Made by a program: the position numbers and the translations under genes
Notes under the pieces: generated by a model
The model's input: the letters and a program-made list of their open reading frames with translations, nothing else
Database searches by the model: none
What the model was told of the DNA's origin: nothing
DNA from: JAUYQR01 sp043727195
Lineage (GTDB): Bacteria > Pseudomonadota > Alphaproteobacteria > Rhodobacterales > Rhodobacteraceae
NCBI GenBank assembly: GCA_043727195.1
Contig: JAYSYZ010000015.1
Location: 1-49,004, forward strand
Length of the DNA stretch: 49,004 nucleotides
Direction of reading: 5' to 3'
Shown here: in pieces, positions 32,825 through 41,219 of the stretch
Numbering within the stretch: position 1 is the first letter of the stretch
Layout: each line of letters opens with the position of its first letter

Positions 32825-34506
32825 GCCACCGCCTCCTCTGTCGCATCAAGGCTCAGCCGGTCGCCCTGCACGGCGGCGGAAAACCCGCCACCCGTATCGT
32901 GCCAGCGCCATGACAGACCGGGCCGGAACGGATCGCGGCAGAACCAGCGCACCTCGCGCACCGGTTTCGCCGGGGTAAAGGCCAGCACCTGCACCGCCTC
33001 ACCCTCGGGCTGCAGATCCAGCGCGCGCAACGGCATGCCGTCCGGAAAATCGACAGCGATTTCCATGACCCGCGGCCCGTAACCCGGCACGTCGGACAAC
33101 TCGATCCGCCAATCCGCCGCCGGGCGCGGCTGCAGCGCCAGCACCCGCCCGCCGGATGCCACCAGCCGCGCGGTCAGCGTTCCGTCCGGCGCCAGCAGGG
33201 CCAGGGCGCAGGCCGGGGCCCGCGCGGTCAGCCGCGCCTTGGCCACCTGCACGCCGCCATCGAGGTCCACCTCCACATCCGCCAACGCCAAAAGCGCGTC
33301 CCCCGCCGCCACCTGCACCAGATGCAGCGGAAAATCATCCCGCCCCAGCACCACGCGCAGCCCCTGCCCCGCGCGCGGGCGACCGGGGCACAGCACCACG
33401 CCGCGCCCGTCCGCGGTTGGCATGTAGGCAACCCCTGTCACCGTCCAATCCACCGCCTCGCCCACTGCCAGCCTGACCGTGCGCAACACCGATCCACCGT
33501 CTGCGGGCAGTTCCACCTCTTCACTGATAACATGCATCCGTGCCGGCGGGCGCGGTTCAAAGACCAGCCGCGCCCCCATCGCCAAAGGTCCGGCCAGCGG
33601 GCGCGGCAGGTTCGCGTCGATGCTGATCCTGTGCTGCCCCGCCTGCAGCACGTCCGTCGTGGTTCGCGTGACCAGCGCCGCCAGGCCCCCCGTCGCCGCC
33701 ACCACCCGCCGCGCCATCGCGAAAGGGTCCAGCGCCAACCGCACCGCCCGCGTCGCCATCACCGGCACCGCCAGATCGATCAGCGCCCGGCCCGTCGGCA
33801 GCGCACTCCTTGCCAGGGAAAGGATCAGCCCCTCCGCCCCCGGCACCAGCGCGCCCGCACAAAGCACCGCGCGGATATGGTCCGCCGCCGCCTCTGCCAC
33901 CTCCGGATCGTCGCTTTCCAGCGTCACGCCCAGCGCCGCCGGATCGGCCCGCAGCGCCTGACACAGCGCATCCGGCGACAGCCCCGCCGCCAGCGCCGTG
34001 GCAAGGCGGTCGATTTCCACCACGGCGCGCCCGGCAACACAGCGCGCCACCCCGGCAATCTCCAGATCCGCCGTGGCAAGGATCGGCAAGGCGCCCTCTG
34101 CCAGCGCCCGCTCGACAAAGCCCACAGCCTCGGGCAGCAACGGCAGCACCAGTGCCGCAGCCCCGGTTCCCGAACAGTCCAGCGCCAGCGGCCGGCGAAA
34201 TTCGTCCGGCAACGCCAGCGCCGCGCCCGCAAGGGTCAGCCAGCCGCGCAAGGCCGGCACCGCGCGGACCGTGCCATCCGCGGTGGCCGCACCGGCGCGC
34301 AGGGCCAGCGTCAGGTCCAGCCGCCCATAGCCGCGCCAGGCCGGGCTTGGCACAGCGGGGCGCCAGGCCGACAGGTGAAACTCCGGCGCCCCGCCCGGTC
34401 GCTGCACGATCACCAATGTATCGGGCAAGGCCAGCCGAAAACCGCTGTCCTGCCACGGGGCAAAGCCGGTCTCTTCGGGCCGTCCCCAATCTGGCAGGCC
34501 GCGCAT
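32821..34506 (-). CDS. Gene B: divergent operon-family member
   Basis: The 561-residue soluble protein starts at ATG 34506 with GGAGGG six bases upstream; an ATG two codons earlier overlaps the A stop as ATGA. It is Ala/Arg-rich. DTLVIVQRPGGAPEFHLSAWRP and GRLDLTLALRAG recall the strand pattern after the DHADP motif of the paralogues. LPEAVGFVERALAEGALPI followed by LATADLEIAGVARCVAGRAV parallels the conserved TQEGATILDEAF and YDLKYSGMRPALDV segments. Beta-rich units follow (FPLHLVQVAAGDALLALADV, DFPDGMPLRALDLQ, VREVRWFCRDPF). It is the least conserved full-length member, suggesting a specialised position in an assembly. Function unknown. Confidence 0.8.
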   Translation of the reverse strand: MRGLPDWGRPEETGFAPWQDSGFRLALPDTLVIVQRPGGAPEFHLSAWRPAVPSPAWRGYGRLDLTLALRAGAATADGTVRAVPALRGWLTLAGAALALPDEFRRPLALDCSGTGAAALVLPLLPEAVGFVERALAEGALPILATADLEIAGVARCVAGRAVVEIDRLATALAAGLSPDALCQALRADPAALGVTLESDDPEVAEAAADHIRAVLCAGALVPGAEGLILSLARSALPTGRALIDLAVPVMATRAVRLALDPFAMARRVVAATGGLAALVTRTTTDVLQAGQHRISIDANLPRPLAGPLAMGARLVFEPRPPARMHVISEEVELPADGGSVLRTVRLAVGEAVDWTVTGVAYMPTADGRGVVLCPGRPRAGQGLRVVLGRDDFPLHLVQVAAGDALLALADVEVDLDGGVQVAKARLTARAPACALALLAPDGTLTARLVASGGRVLALQPRPAADWRIELSDVPGYGPRVMEIAVDFPDGMPLRALDLQPEGEAVQVLAFTPAKPVREVRWFCRDPFRPGLSWRWHDTGGGFSAAVQGDRLSLDATEEAVA

Positions 34507-34508
34507 CC

Positions 34509-36806
34509 TCATCCCTCCGGCAGCAGCGGGATCAGCAGGTCGGTGGTATCCTCGCGCCAATCGGCATCCGAAATCCGCGCCGACCGGCGGATCACCTGAC
34601 AGCGGTAGCGATAGTTGCCGGTCCCCGCACGGCGCAGCACCAGATCGGTGACCGACCCGCCCGCCAGCATCACCTCGCGCTCCGGCTGCTCGGGTGTCAG
34701 TTCCACACTCTGCCCGCCCTCGAACTGCACGATCACCGCAAAGGCCCGGTTTTCCGGCTTGCCATCGGCCGCGTCGAACATGCCGGGGAACAGCTTTACC
34801 CGCACCCGCCGCCGCGCCTCTGCCGTGGTGTCGGCGTCGAGGATCACGGCCCACAGCGCCGCACTGTCGGGCTGCAGCGCAACCTTGCCGAAATCAAGCA
34901 TGGGCGCGATGGCCGGACCGCCCGGCAAATTGGCCAGCGCCCGTTTCGGCACCAGCCCCACCACCATGCTTTCGCCCGGCGCCAGCGTCACCGGCAGCGC
35001 CTGTGACACCGTCTCGGTCGTCGGCAGTTCGTGCCCGTCGACCAGCAGCGATCCGTTGATGCCCGACATGACAACCGGGCTTTCCACCCCATTGGTCAGC
35101 CGGATCGAAAACTGCCCCGGCTTTGCCCCCGCCGTCACCTCTGTCTCGAACATCGGGCCATTCATCCGGTCGAAGCGCGTTTCGAACGGGATGCGCTTGA
35201 CCACGCCGCCGCCCGGCTCCACCCGCAACTCGCCGCGCATCAGCGATACCGACCCGCCCATCAGCGCGTCGTAAATCAGCTGAAAGGCCGACAGCGGCAG
35301 GGTTTCCGACACGACCACCGCCGTGCGCAGATCAATCTGCGCCGCCGGCCGCTCCACCAGACCGCCCCCCGTGGCCCCCGGCAGGGCCAGCCACAGCGCC
35401 GCCTTCTCCACCGGCAGCGGCTCCATCCGGATGCGGCCCAGCCGGGCGTCATCGACCTCCAACCCCAGGGCTTTGGTCAGCGCGGCACCCAATGGGGTGC
35501 CCGGGGCCGCCTTATTCTTCTTCAGAAGGTCACCCAGCAGCCCGCCCAGCGCACCGCCCAGATCACCACCCAGTTCCGGCACCACCGGGCGGGGCGCGTC
35601 GTCGCCGGGCTGCAGGGGCAGCTTGCTCGCAAACTCCCGCCGCGCTGCTTCAAGCCGCCGGGGGTTGTTCCACGGGGTTGCCGCAAACTCCAGCGTTGCA
35701 AGGGGTTCCGCCTCAGGCGTCGGCCCCGGCACCACCCGCACCGTCATCATCGGCAGGAAAGGGGCCGGGTTTTCCCGCCGCGCCAGCCGAAAGGCGTCGG
35801 GCAGGTAATAGATGCAGGCCGGATCGACAGCATCCTCCCAATAGTCGTGAAAGGCCCCCTCGAACTGCAACTGCCGGGCAACCAGACCCGGCCCCGTCGC
35901 CCCTGTCGCGGGGGCAACCCCGTCCATCACATAACGGTGCAGCGCAGGGTTCAGAAACAAGGGATCAGGCTCCACCGCCTGCGCCAGCCCCCGCGTCACC
36001 GCGCGGAACCGCTCCACCTGCCCCGGCACCGGCACCGCCACCCGCACCGACCGTGTGACCACCACCCCACAAGCCGAATTCGCGGTGGTGATCGCGCCCA
36101 GCACCTGATCACGCTCGGCCAATGATGCCAGCCGCAACTGCGCAATGACCGCCGCCCCGTCCGCCGTCGCACCGATTTCGGTGAAATCCAGCGTCTTGGT
36201 GATTGTTCCGCCATCCGATTTCAGCACCTGATAGCGCAACTGCACCATCAGCTCATGGTCGATCTCGCCGGGCGCCGCCTCTGGTGTGACCCCGGGTGGC
36301 CGCACCCGCACCAGCCCCAGCCGCAGCGCCCATTGCCCGTCCGCTCCGGCGGCAATCCGGATCTCGTACTGCTCCGCGCCCGAGACGGTCCGCTGCGCCA
36401 GCCCGTATCGCGGCAGATACAGCCCCCGCGTCGCGTCCGCCGATGCGAACACCTGATCCGGGTCCACCGGATCAGCCGCCGCCACCGGCAGGGCCAGTTC
36501 GCCCCGCGTCGATCCGATATCGGGTTGCAGATCCTCGGGTCGGATCGGCACGATCAGGCCGGGCCTGACCCGCATCTTGCGGGTCCGCTCAAACAGTTCG
36601 GGGTTGGTGACCCGCGCTTCTGCCAGCCTTGCCGTCGGGAACAGCATCGCTTCGCGCGCCAACACCGGCGGGGCAGCGGCAACCTCGGCCAAAGGCCGCG
36701 CTTCCAGCATCTGGATCGGCGCTTCGACATGCATAGCGGTCAGCGCCCCGGCATCGACCATCCGTCTGCCCGCCACCCGGGTAAAAGCCATCGTATCGCG
36801 GGCCAT
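34509..36806 (-). CDS. Gene A: first gene of the operon, multi-module family member
   Basis: The 765-residue soluble protein has an AAGGAGAG ribosome-binding site seven bases before the ATG at 36806. After a Pro/Ala-rich N-terminus comes a beta-rich unit with RGLYLPRYGLAQRTVSGAEQY (127-147) and LRLASLAERDQVLGAIT. A second unit has DAVDPACIYYLPDAFRLARR (325-344), which matches the DHADPxQFWYLPGPVRLTRR signature of F. It then has PLATLEFAATPW and ETLPLSAFQLIYDALMGG, also in family order. A short Gly/Leu-rich stretch (GGDLGGALGGLLGDLLKKNK) lies between, and the C-terminus is a series of beta strands ending DTTDLLIPLLPEG. I do not recognise a named domain. It is probably the first subunit made of the assembly. 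Confidence 0.83.
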   Translation of the reverse strand: MARDTMAFTRVAGRRMVDAGALTAMHVEAPIQMLEARPLAEVAAAPPVLAREAMLFPTARLAEARVTNPELFERTRKMRVRPGLIVPIRPEDLQPDIGSTRGELALPVAAADPVDPDQVFASADATRGLYLPRYGLAQRTVSGAEQYEIRIAAGADGQWALRLGLVRVRPPGVTPEAAPGEIDHELMVQLRYQVLKSDGGTITKTLDFTEIGATADGAAVIAQLRLASLAERDQVLGAITTANSACGVVVTRSVRVAVPVPGQVERFRAVTRGLAQAVEPDPLFLNPALHRYVMDGVAPATGATGPGLVARQLQFEGAFHDYWEDAVDPACIYYLPDAFRLARRENPAPFLPMMTVRVVPGPTPEAEPLATLEFAATPWNNPRRLEAARREFASKLPLQPGDDAPRPVVPELGGDLGGALGGLLGDLLKKNKAAPGTPLGAALTKALGLEVDDARLGRIRMEPLPVEKAALWLALPGATGGGLVERPAAQIDLRTAVVVSETLPLSAFQLIYDALMGGSVSLMRGELRVEPGGGVVKRIPFETRFDRMNGPMFETEVTAGAKPGQFSIRLTNGVESPVVMSGINGSLLVDGHELPTTETVSQALPVTLAPGESMVVGLVPKRALANLPGGPAIAPMLDFGKVALQPDSAALWAVILDADTTAEARRRVRVKLFPGMFDAADGKPENRAFAVIVQFEGGQSVELTPEQPEREVMLAGGSVTDLVLRRAGTGNYRYRCQVIRRSARISDADWREDTTDLLIPLLPEG

Positions 36807-37229
36807 AATCTCTCCTTGAATTCAATTCGCATGACAAAGCGGTGCGCAATTCGCGCAATCCTGCCCCGTCAGGCGATCCGTCCAATTCATCTGCCCGATT
36901 GCAGGGAAAAACCGAAACACCAACCAGACCTGCCAATCAGCCGGCAGGGAAAATTATTCAAATCAGCCGCATAGCAACCAGGTCGCGTTACACACACGCG
37001 GTCCGGTCTGCCTTTTGATATTTGTCATTCCGTGGGCGGGGAATTGCCGGGAATGGTACCTGTAATCACACCAAAAATCGTCAACACTGGAAAAATTGGC
37101 GCAGACCTTATTTCATCCGCAAGTTGATCCTACACCTAAGTCAGCGTAAATCAAGCGACTGTCCGCCCCGGTAGGCTATTCCTGACCCATGCCTTTGCCC
37201 AAGCCTCTGCCCATGTCCGAACGCAGGTC
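36807..37229. other. Non-coding region upstream of the nine-gene operon
   Basis: This 423-base gap is visibly richer in A and T than its surroundings and holds no gene I can support. It should contain the operon promoter. The best minus-strand pair is TTGATT (37154-37149) and TAGGAT (37132-37127), 16 bases apart; TTGACG (37084-37079) lacks a good -10. A near-perfect palindrome TGCGCAATTCGCGCA (36843-36857) lies about 37 bases before gene A, and CCTGCC/GGCAGG form a stem at 36929-36948. Either could be an operator or leader structure. Confidence 0.4.
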
Positions 37230-37886
37230 TCAGGCGGCAATCGGATTGATCAGCGCCGGGCCGGTCGCGCGGTTGGAATTGACCGCCGCATCCACCCGGT
37301 AGGGCCGCGACAGCACGGCGGCCGCCGATGCCCGCAGCAGGACCGCCGCGCCATGCCCGGCCTCGCCCAGCCACAGCGGCCAGTCACCCTGTTCCAGCAA
37401 CACCGGCTCGCGGTGGTGCAGCCCGGCCATGCCCGGCCCGGCATCGGTCGTCACGATCGCGACGGTGTCGATGTCCTGCCAGCGCTGCCAGACCCCGGCC
37501 AGCGCCATCGGCGCGCCATCCGCCCGGGTAATGTACCAGGGCAGGCGGGCGCCCTTTTCACCCTCGCTCCATTCGTAAAAGCCGCTCGCGGGCACGATGC
37601 AGCGCCGCTCCCGCACTGCCGCGCGGAACGCCGGTTTCGTGGCCACCGTGTCAGACCGCGCGTTGATGATCAGCGGCCCGTCGTTCACCGCCTTGTACCA
37701 GCCCGGCACAAAGCCCCAGCGCATCGCCCGCAGCCGCCGCTGCCCCACCTCGGATGTCACCACCGCAACCGTATCCGTGGGGCAGACATTGTAATTCGGC
37801 CCCACCGGCAGATCATTGCCGGGCCGCGCATCGAACAACGCCGCCAGCGCCTCGTTCGGGTGGGTATGGGTGATCCGGCCGCACAT
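37230..37886 (-). CDS. SRAP-domain (YedK/HMCES-type) abasic-site protein
   Basis: SRAP proteins form a thiazolidine link between the N-terminal Cys and abasic sites in single-stranded DNA, protecting them at forks. The 218-residue protein must start at 37886 to expose Cys2 (MCGRITHTHPNE). NARSDTVATKPAF carries the active-site Asn, SGFYEW the Glu, and AGLHHREPVLL the His. It lies downstream of the 5'-nucleotidase on the same strand. The longer open frame upstream would bury the essential Cys2 and is rejected. Confidence 0.94.
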   Translation of the reverse strand: MCGRITHTHPNEALAALFDARPGNDLPVGPNYNVCPTDTVAVVTSEVGQRRLRAMRWGFVPGWYKAVNDGPLIINARSDTVATKPAFRAAVRERRCIVPASGFYEWSEGEKGARLPWYITRADGAPMALAGVWQRWQDIDTVAIVTTDAGPGMAGLHHREPVLLEQGDWPLWLGEAGHGAAVLLRASAAAVLSRPYRVDAAVNSNRATGPALINPIAA

Positions 37887-37959
37887 CCGGCCCAACATAA
37901 GCCATCGCTGACACGGCGCAAAGCCCCGGGCCACCCGCAGCGGCGTCCCGCCCATGCCC

Positions 37960-39471
37960 CTACTGGCCCAGCACCCTGATCCGCCCCTCGACCGCAGGCA
38001 TCACCGCGCCGGCCTTTTCGACATAGGCCATCACGTCATTGGCCACCAGATTGCCGCCGCCGGCATTGGTCACGATCCTGCCGCCGCCCAGCGCGTCATA
38101 GCCATCACCGCCGCCCAGGATGTAGTCATTGACGGCCACGGTATAGACCTTGTCCACCACCAGCGGCGCGCCGCCCACCATCACCTCCGACACCCGCGAT
38201 CCGGCCGGGGCCGCCGGGTCCATGGTGAAGGTCAGCCCCGACACCTGCGGAAACCGTCCCGACCCCTTTTCCACCTGGCTCACCCCGTTCTCCAGCGCCA
38301 GCAACACCTGCGACCCGGGCAGTTCGGTCAGCACCGTCACATTGCCGAACGGCAGTTCCGTCAGGATGTCGCGCCGCGTCAGCCTGGCCCCCACATCATA
38401 GGTCCGGTCGCCGCGAATCCCGCCGCCGTTCATGATGGCGATATCCGCCCCCGTCGCGTCCCGCATCCCGTCCGCGATCAGGTTGCCCATCGTCGCCTCC
38501 GCCGTGCGCACCACATTGCGGCGGCTGTCCAGCGCGGTCTCGGTCACCCCGATTTCCACATTCAGCGTCTGGTCCAGCGATGCCAGATACTGATCCGCCA
38601 AAGCCTTCGATTCCGGGTGCGGCTCCACCGCCGCCGTGTCGATGAACCGGAAGATCGGCGTCCAGCTGATCGTGCGCTTGCCGTCCTGCTCTCCCACCTC
38701 GACCAGCAGATCGACCGGCGACAGGTATTGCCCGTCGATCGAGGTTTCCACATAGGCCGTCACCCCGTCATAGGCCGTGGCATAGGAATGGTCATCGCCC
38801 GACAGGATCACGTCGAACGCCTTGCTCGCCATCAGCGCGCGGTCGTTCTGCCAATCCGTCTGCACCACGCCCACCACGATATCCGCCCCGTCCTCCCGCG
38901 CCTTTTTGGCCGCAGCAACCCCGGTCTCCACCGTCGGCAGGAACTTCAGGCTGCCGGTCGAACTCACCTCGGGTGATGTGTCCTGCCCCACCGGGATCAG
39001 CGCCACCTTCAGCCCGCCCACCTCCTTCATCATCACCCCGCCCAAGCCCTCGACCGGGCTGCCATCGGCATTGGTGATGTTGATCGCCGCCCACGGGTAT
39101 TTCGACGCCTTCATCTTTTCGATGAAGTTCTCCGGCCCGAAGTCGAACTCATGGTTCCCCGGCACCGCCAGATCGAACGGCACCAGATTGGTGAAATCAA
39201 TCGTGTTCTGCCCCTTGTCGAACCCCGATTGCAATGACGGTGACAGCATGTCGCCGTCAAACAGATACAGCGTGTTGGGGTTCGCCGCCCGCTCGGCCAG
39301 GGCCACCGCGTTCAGCCGGGCAAAGCCGCCGCGCCCGTCCTCTTCCTCAAAATTATACACATCGCCGACGCCCAGCAGCGTCAGCTTCACCGTTTCCGCG
39401 CCCAGCGGTGCGGCAAAGGCGCAGCCTGTGACCAGCAGCATCGACATCATGGATTTTCTGAAAACAAACAT
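37960..39471 (-). CDS. Periplasmic 5'-nucleotidase/metallophosphatase (UshA-like)
   Basis: The enzyme would hydrolyse nucleotides or related phosphoesters in the periplasm. The 503-residue protein has a signal peptide (MFVFRKSMMSMLLVTGCAFA, cleavage near PLGA). A metallophosphatase domain follows (GDVYNFEEEDGRGG, FDGDMLSP, VPGNHEFDFG, LSGDDHSYAT). The C-terminal nucleotide-binding domain has IMNGGGIRGD and VNDYILGGGDGY. The first metal motif reads D-x-Tyr (Asp37, Tyr39) instead of the usual D-x-His. AGGAGA precedes the ATG at 39471. It is divergent from the DUF952 gene, and the SRAP gene is downstream. Confidence 0.88.
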   Translation of the reverse strand: MFVFRKSMMSMLLVTGCAFAAPLGAETVKLTLLGVGDVYNFEEEDGRGGFARLNAVALAERAANPNTLYLFDGDMLSPSLQSGFDKGQNTIDFTNLVPFDLAVPGNHEFDFGPENFIEKMKASKYPWAAINITNADGSPVEGLGGVMMKEVGGLKVALIPVGQDTSPEVSSTGSLKFLPTVETGVAAAKKAREDGADIVVGVVQTDWQNDRALMASKAFDVILSGDDHSYATAYDGVTAYVETSIDGQYLSPVDLLVEVGEQDGKRTISWTPIFRFIDTAAVEPHPESKALADQYLASLDQTLNVEIGVTETALDSRRNVVRTAEATMGNLIADGMRDATGADIAIMNGGGIRGDRTYDVGARLTRRDILTELPFGNVTVLTELPGSQVLLALENGVSQVEKGSGRFPQVSGLTFTMDPAAPAGSRVSEVMVGGAPLVVDKVYTVAVNDYILGGGDGYDALGGGRIVTNAGGGNLVANDVMAYVEKAGAVMPAVEGRIRVLGQ

Positions 39472-39627
39472 CGCAATTCTCCTGTTGGATAAACTCGTTG
39501 TCCTGATGCCAGTCTGCCGGTGGTTGCACTGCACTGTCAAAGCCTCGCTTTCAGCATGGCAGGCCTTCGCCACAGCGCCATGACACACGGGATTGACCCG
39601 CTCCCGCCAAAGCGTCAAAAGCCCCCC

Positions 39628-39966
39628 ATGCTGATCTACAAGATTTTCCGCCGCCCCGAATGGGATGCCTTCCGTGCTGCCGGGCAAACGCTGGGCGCGC
39701 CCATCGACCTGACCGATGGCTACATCCACATCTCGACTGCCGCCCAGGTGGCCGAAACCGCGTCGAAACATTTCGCCGCCGAAAGCGATCTCGTGCTGGT
39801 TGCCCTGAATGCCGATGCGCTTGGCCCCGCGCTGCGGTGGGAACCCTCGCGCGGGGGCGCATTGTTCCCGCACCTTTACCGCGCCCTCACCCTTTCTGAC
39901 GTGGTCTGGGACAAATCGCTCCCCCTCGGTGCCACCGGCCACATCTTCCCCGAGGGCGTCTGGTGA
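39628..39966 (+). CDS. DUF952 family protein
   Basis: The 112-residue protein starts MLIYKIFRRPEWDAF and has the family's TDGYIHISTAAQVAETASKHF, LRWEPSRGGALFPHLYRAL and GHIFPEGVW segments. DUF952 proteins resemble glutathione-S-transferase-like or ADP-ribosyl-like small domains in layout, but have no settled function. It overlaps pyrD by four bases (GTGA), so the two are translationally coupled, a pairing common in Rhodobacterales. Confidence 0.88.
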   Translation: MLIYKIFRRPEWDAFRAAGQTLGAPIDLTDGYIHISTAAQVAETASKHFAAESDLVLVALNADALGPALRWEPSRGGALFPHLYRALTLSDVVWDKSLPLGATGHIFPEGVW

Positions 39967-41024
39967 ACATGGTCGAACGCGCGGGCCTTGCCCTGCTGCA
40001 CCGCCTCGATCCCGAACGCGCCCACGGCCTGTCACTGCTGGCCCTGCAAACCGGCCTTGCCCCCCTGCCCGGTCCCGTCACCACACCGCGCCTAGCCACA
40101 ACGCTGGCGGGTCTCAGCCTGCCGAACCCCGTCGGCCTTGCCGCAGGCTATGACAAGAACGCCATTGCCATCGGCCCCCTGTCGCGCGCCGGTTTCGGCT
40201 TTATCGAGGTTGGCGCTGCGACGCCCTTTCCCCAATCCGGCAACCCGAAACCCCGCCTGTTCCGCCTGACCGAAGACCGCGCCGCGATCAACCGCTTCGG
40301 CTTCAACAATGACGGGATCACGGCAATCGGCACCCGTCTTGCAGCGCGGACCCGCACCGCCGTACCCGTCGGCCTGAACCTCGGTGCCAACAAATCCTCC
40401 GACAACCGCGCCGCCGATTTCTGCAAGGTCCTCGCCCACTGTGGACCGCATGTCGATTTTGCCACCGTCAACATCTCCTCTCCCAACACCGAACGCTTGC
40501 GCGATCTGCAAGGCCCCGCCGCCCTCGCCGCCCTCCTGCACGGGGTGATGCAGGCCCGGGCCGCCCTGGCGACCCCGATCCCGGTCTTTCTGAAGATCGC
40601 CCCCGACCTTACCGACGACGACCTTGCCCGGATTGCCGAAGTGGCGATGGCCGCAGGCCTTGCAGGCATCATCGCCACCAACACCACGCTGAACCGCGAT
40701 GGCCTCAAGAACCCGCTGCGCGATCAGGCTGGCGGCCTTTCCGGCGCGCCGTTGTTCGACCGCTCGACCCGGGTGCTCGCCCGTCTGTCGCATCTGACCG
40801 GGGGCAGGATGCCGCTGATCGGCGTGGGCGGTATCGCCACGGCGGAACAGGCCTATGCCAAGATCTGCGCCGGTGCCACTGCCGTGCAGCTCTATACCGC
40901 GATGGTCTACGATGGCCTCTCCGTCGCAGCCCGCATCGCACGCGGCCTCGACGGCCTTCTCGCCCGGGATGGCTTTACCAGCGTCGCCGATGCTGTCGGT
41001 ACTGCCCGCGACACCTGGCTCTGA
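39963..41024 (+). CDS. pyrD: Dihydroorotate dehydrogenase (quinone), class 2
   Basis: PyrD oxidises dihydroorotate to orotate with FMN, passing electrons to quinone at the inner membrane. The 353-residue protein has the class 2 N-terminal helix (MVERAGLALLHRLDPERAHG), NPVGLAAGYDKN, the GFIEVGAATPFPQ loop, and NISSPNTERLRDLQ. The class 2 catalytic Ser is in the NISSPNT segment. FLKIAPDLTDDD and LIGVGGIATAEQAYAKICAGA complete the FMN site. The GTG start overlaps the DUF952 stop; an ATG two codons later (39969) is possible. Confidence 0.95.
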   Translation: MNMVERAGLALLHRLDPERAHGLSLLALQTGLAPLPGPVTTPRLATTLAGLSLPNPVGLAAGYDKNAIAIGPLSRAGFGFIEVGAATPFPQSGNPKPRLFRLTEDRAAINRFGFNNDGITAIGTRLAARTRTAVPVGLNLGANKSSDNRAADFCKVLAHCGPHVDFATVNISSPNTERLRDLQGPAALAALLHGVMQARAALATPIPVFLKIAPDLTDDDLARIAEVAMAAGLAGIIATNTTLNRDGLKNPLRDQAGGLSGAPLFDRSTRVLARLSHLTGGRMPLIGVGGIATAEQAYAKICAGATAVQLYTAMVYDGLSVAARIARGLDGLLARDGFTSVADAVGTARDTWL

Positions 41025-41124
41025 CCTTCGGGGCAGACTGCCTGATGTTGGGCGTCCTGTGACCGGATAACCTCGCGCCGGGCATACCCTTGGCCGAAAA
41101 CCCCTTACCGAAAAGTAAACAAAA

Positions 41125-41142
41125 AAGACAAGATCATGTCTT
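41125..41142. promoter_or_regulatory. Near-perfect palindrome downstream of pyrD
   Basis: AAGACA and TGTCTT flank AGATCA (one mismatched pair) after a run of A. It could be an operator half of the rimO regulatory region, or a weak terminator of pyrD, though no T-run follows. Confidence 0.4.
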
Positions 41143-41160
41143 ATCAATAGCTTACCTTCT

Positions 41161-41176
41161 ATAACACGCGTGTTAT
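41161..41176. promoter_or_regulatory. 16-base perfect palindrome upstream of rimO (putative operator)
   Basis: ATAACACGCGTGTTAT is its own reverse complement and ends eight bases before the candidate -35 box of rimO. A further TAACACG half-site occurs at 41186-41192. This layout suits a dimeric repressor or activator; the binding protein is unknown to me. Confidence 0.5.
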
Positions 41177-41184
41177 CACGCCCC

Positions 41185-41213
41185 TTAACACGCCCAATCC
41201 CTTCCGCTATACC
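41185..41213 (+). promoter_or_regulatory. Probable rimO promoter giving a leaderless mRNA
   Basis: TTAACA (41185-41190) and TATACC (41208-41213) are 17 bases apart. The expected start site, about six to seven bases after the -10, coincides with the rimO ATG at 41220. No ribosome-binding site is visible before that ATG, which agrees with a leaderless transcript. Confidence 0.45.
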
Positions 41214-41219
41214 CCGCCA

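Noticed and set aside
25312..34599. Long plus-strand open frames opposite genes B, D, E and F
   Set aside because: Composition is that of shadow frames, whereas the minus-strand frames share family motifs, ribosome-binding sites and operon spacing.
37887..37955. N-terminal extension of the SRAP protein
   Set aside because: The SRAP mechanism needs Cys directly after the initiator Met, which fixes the start at 37886.
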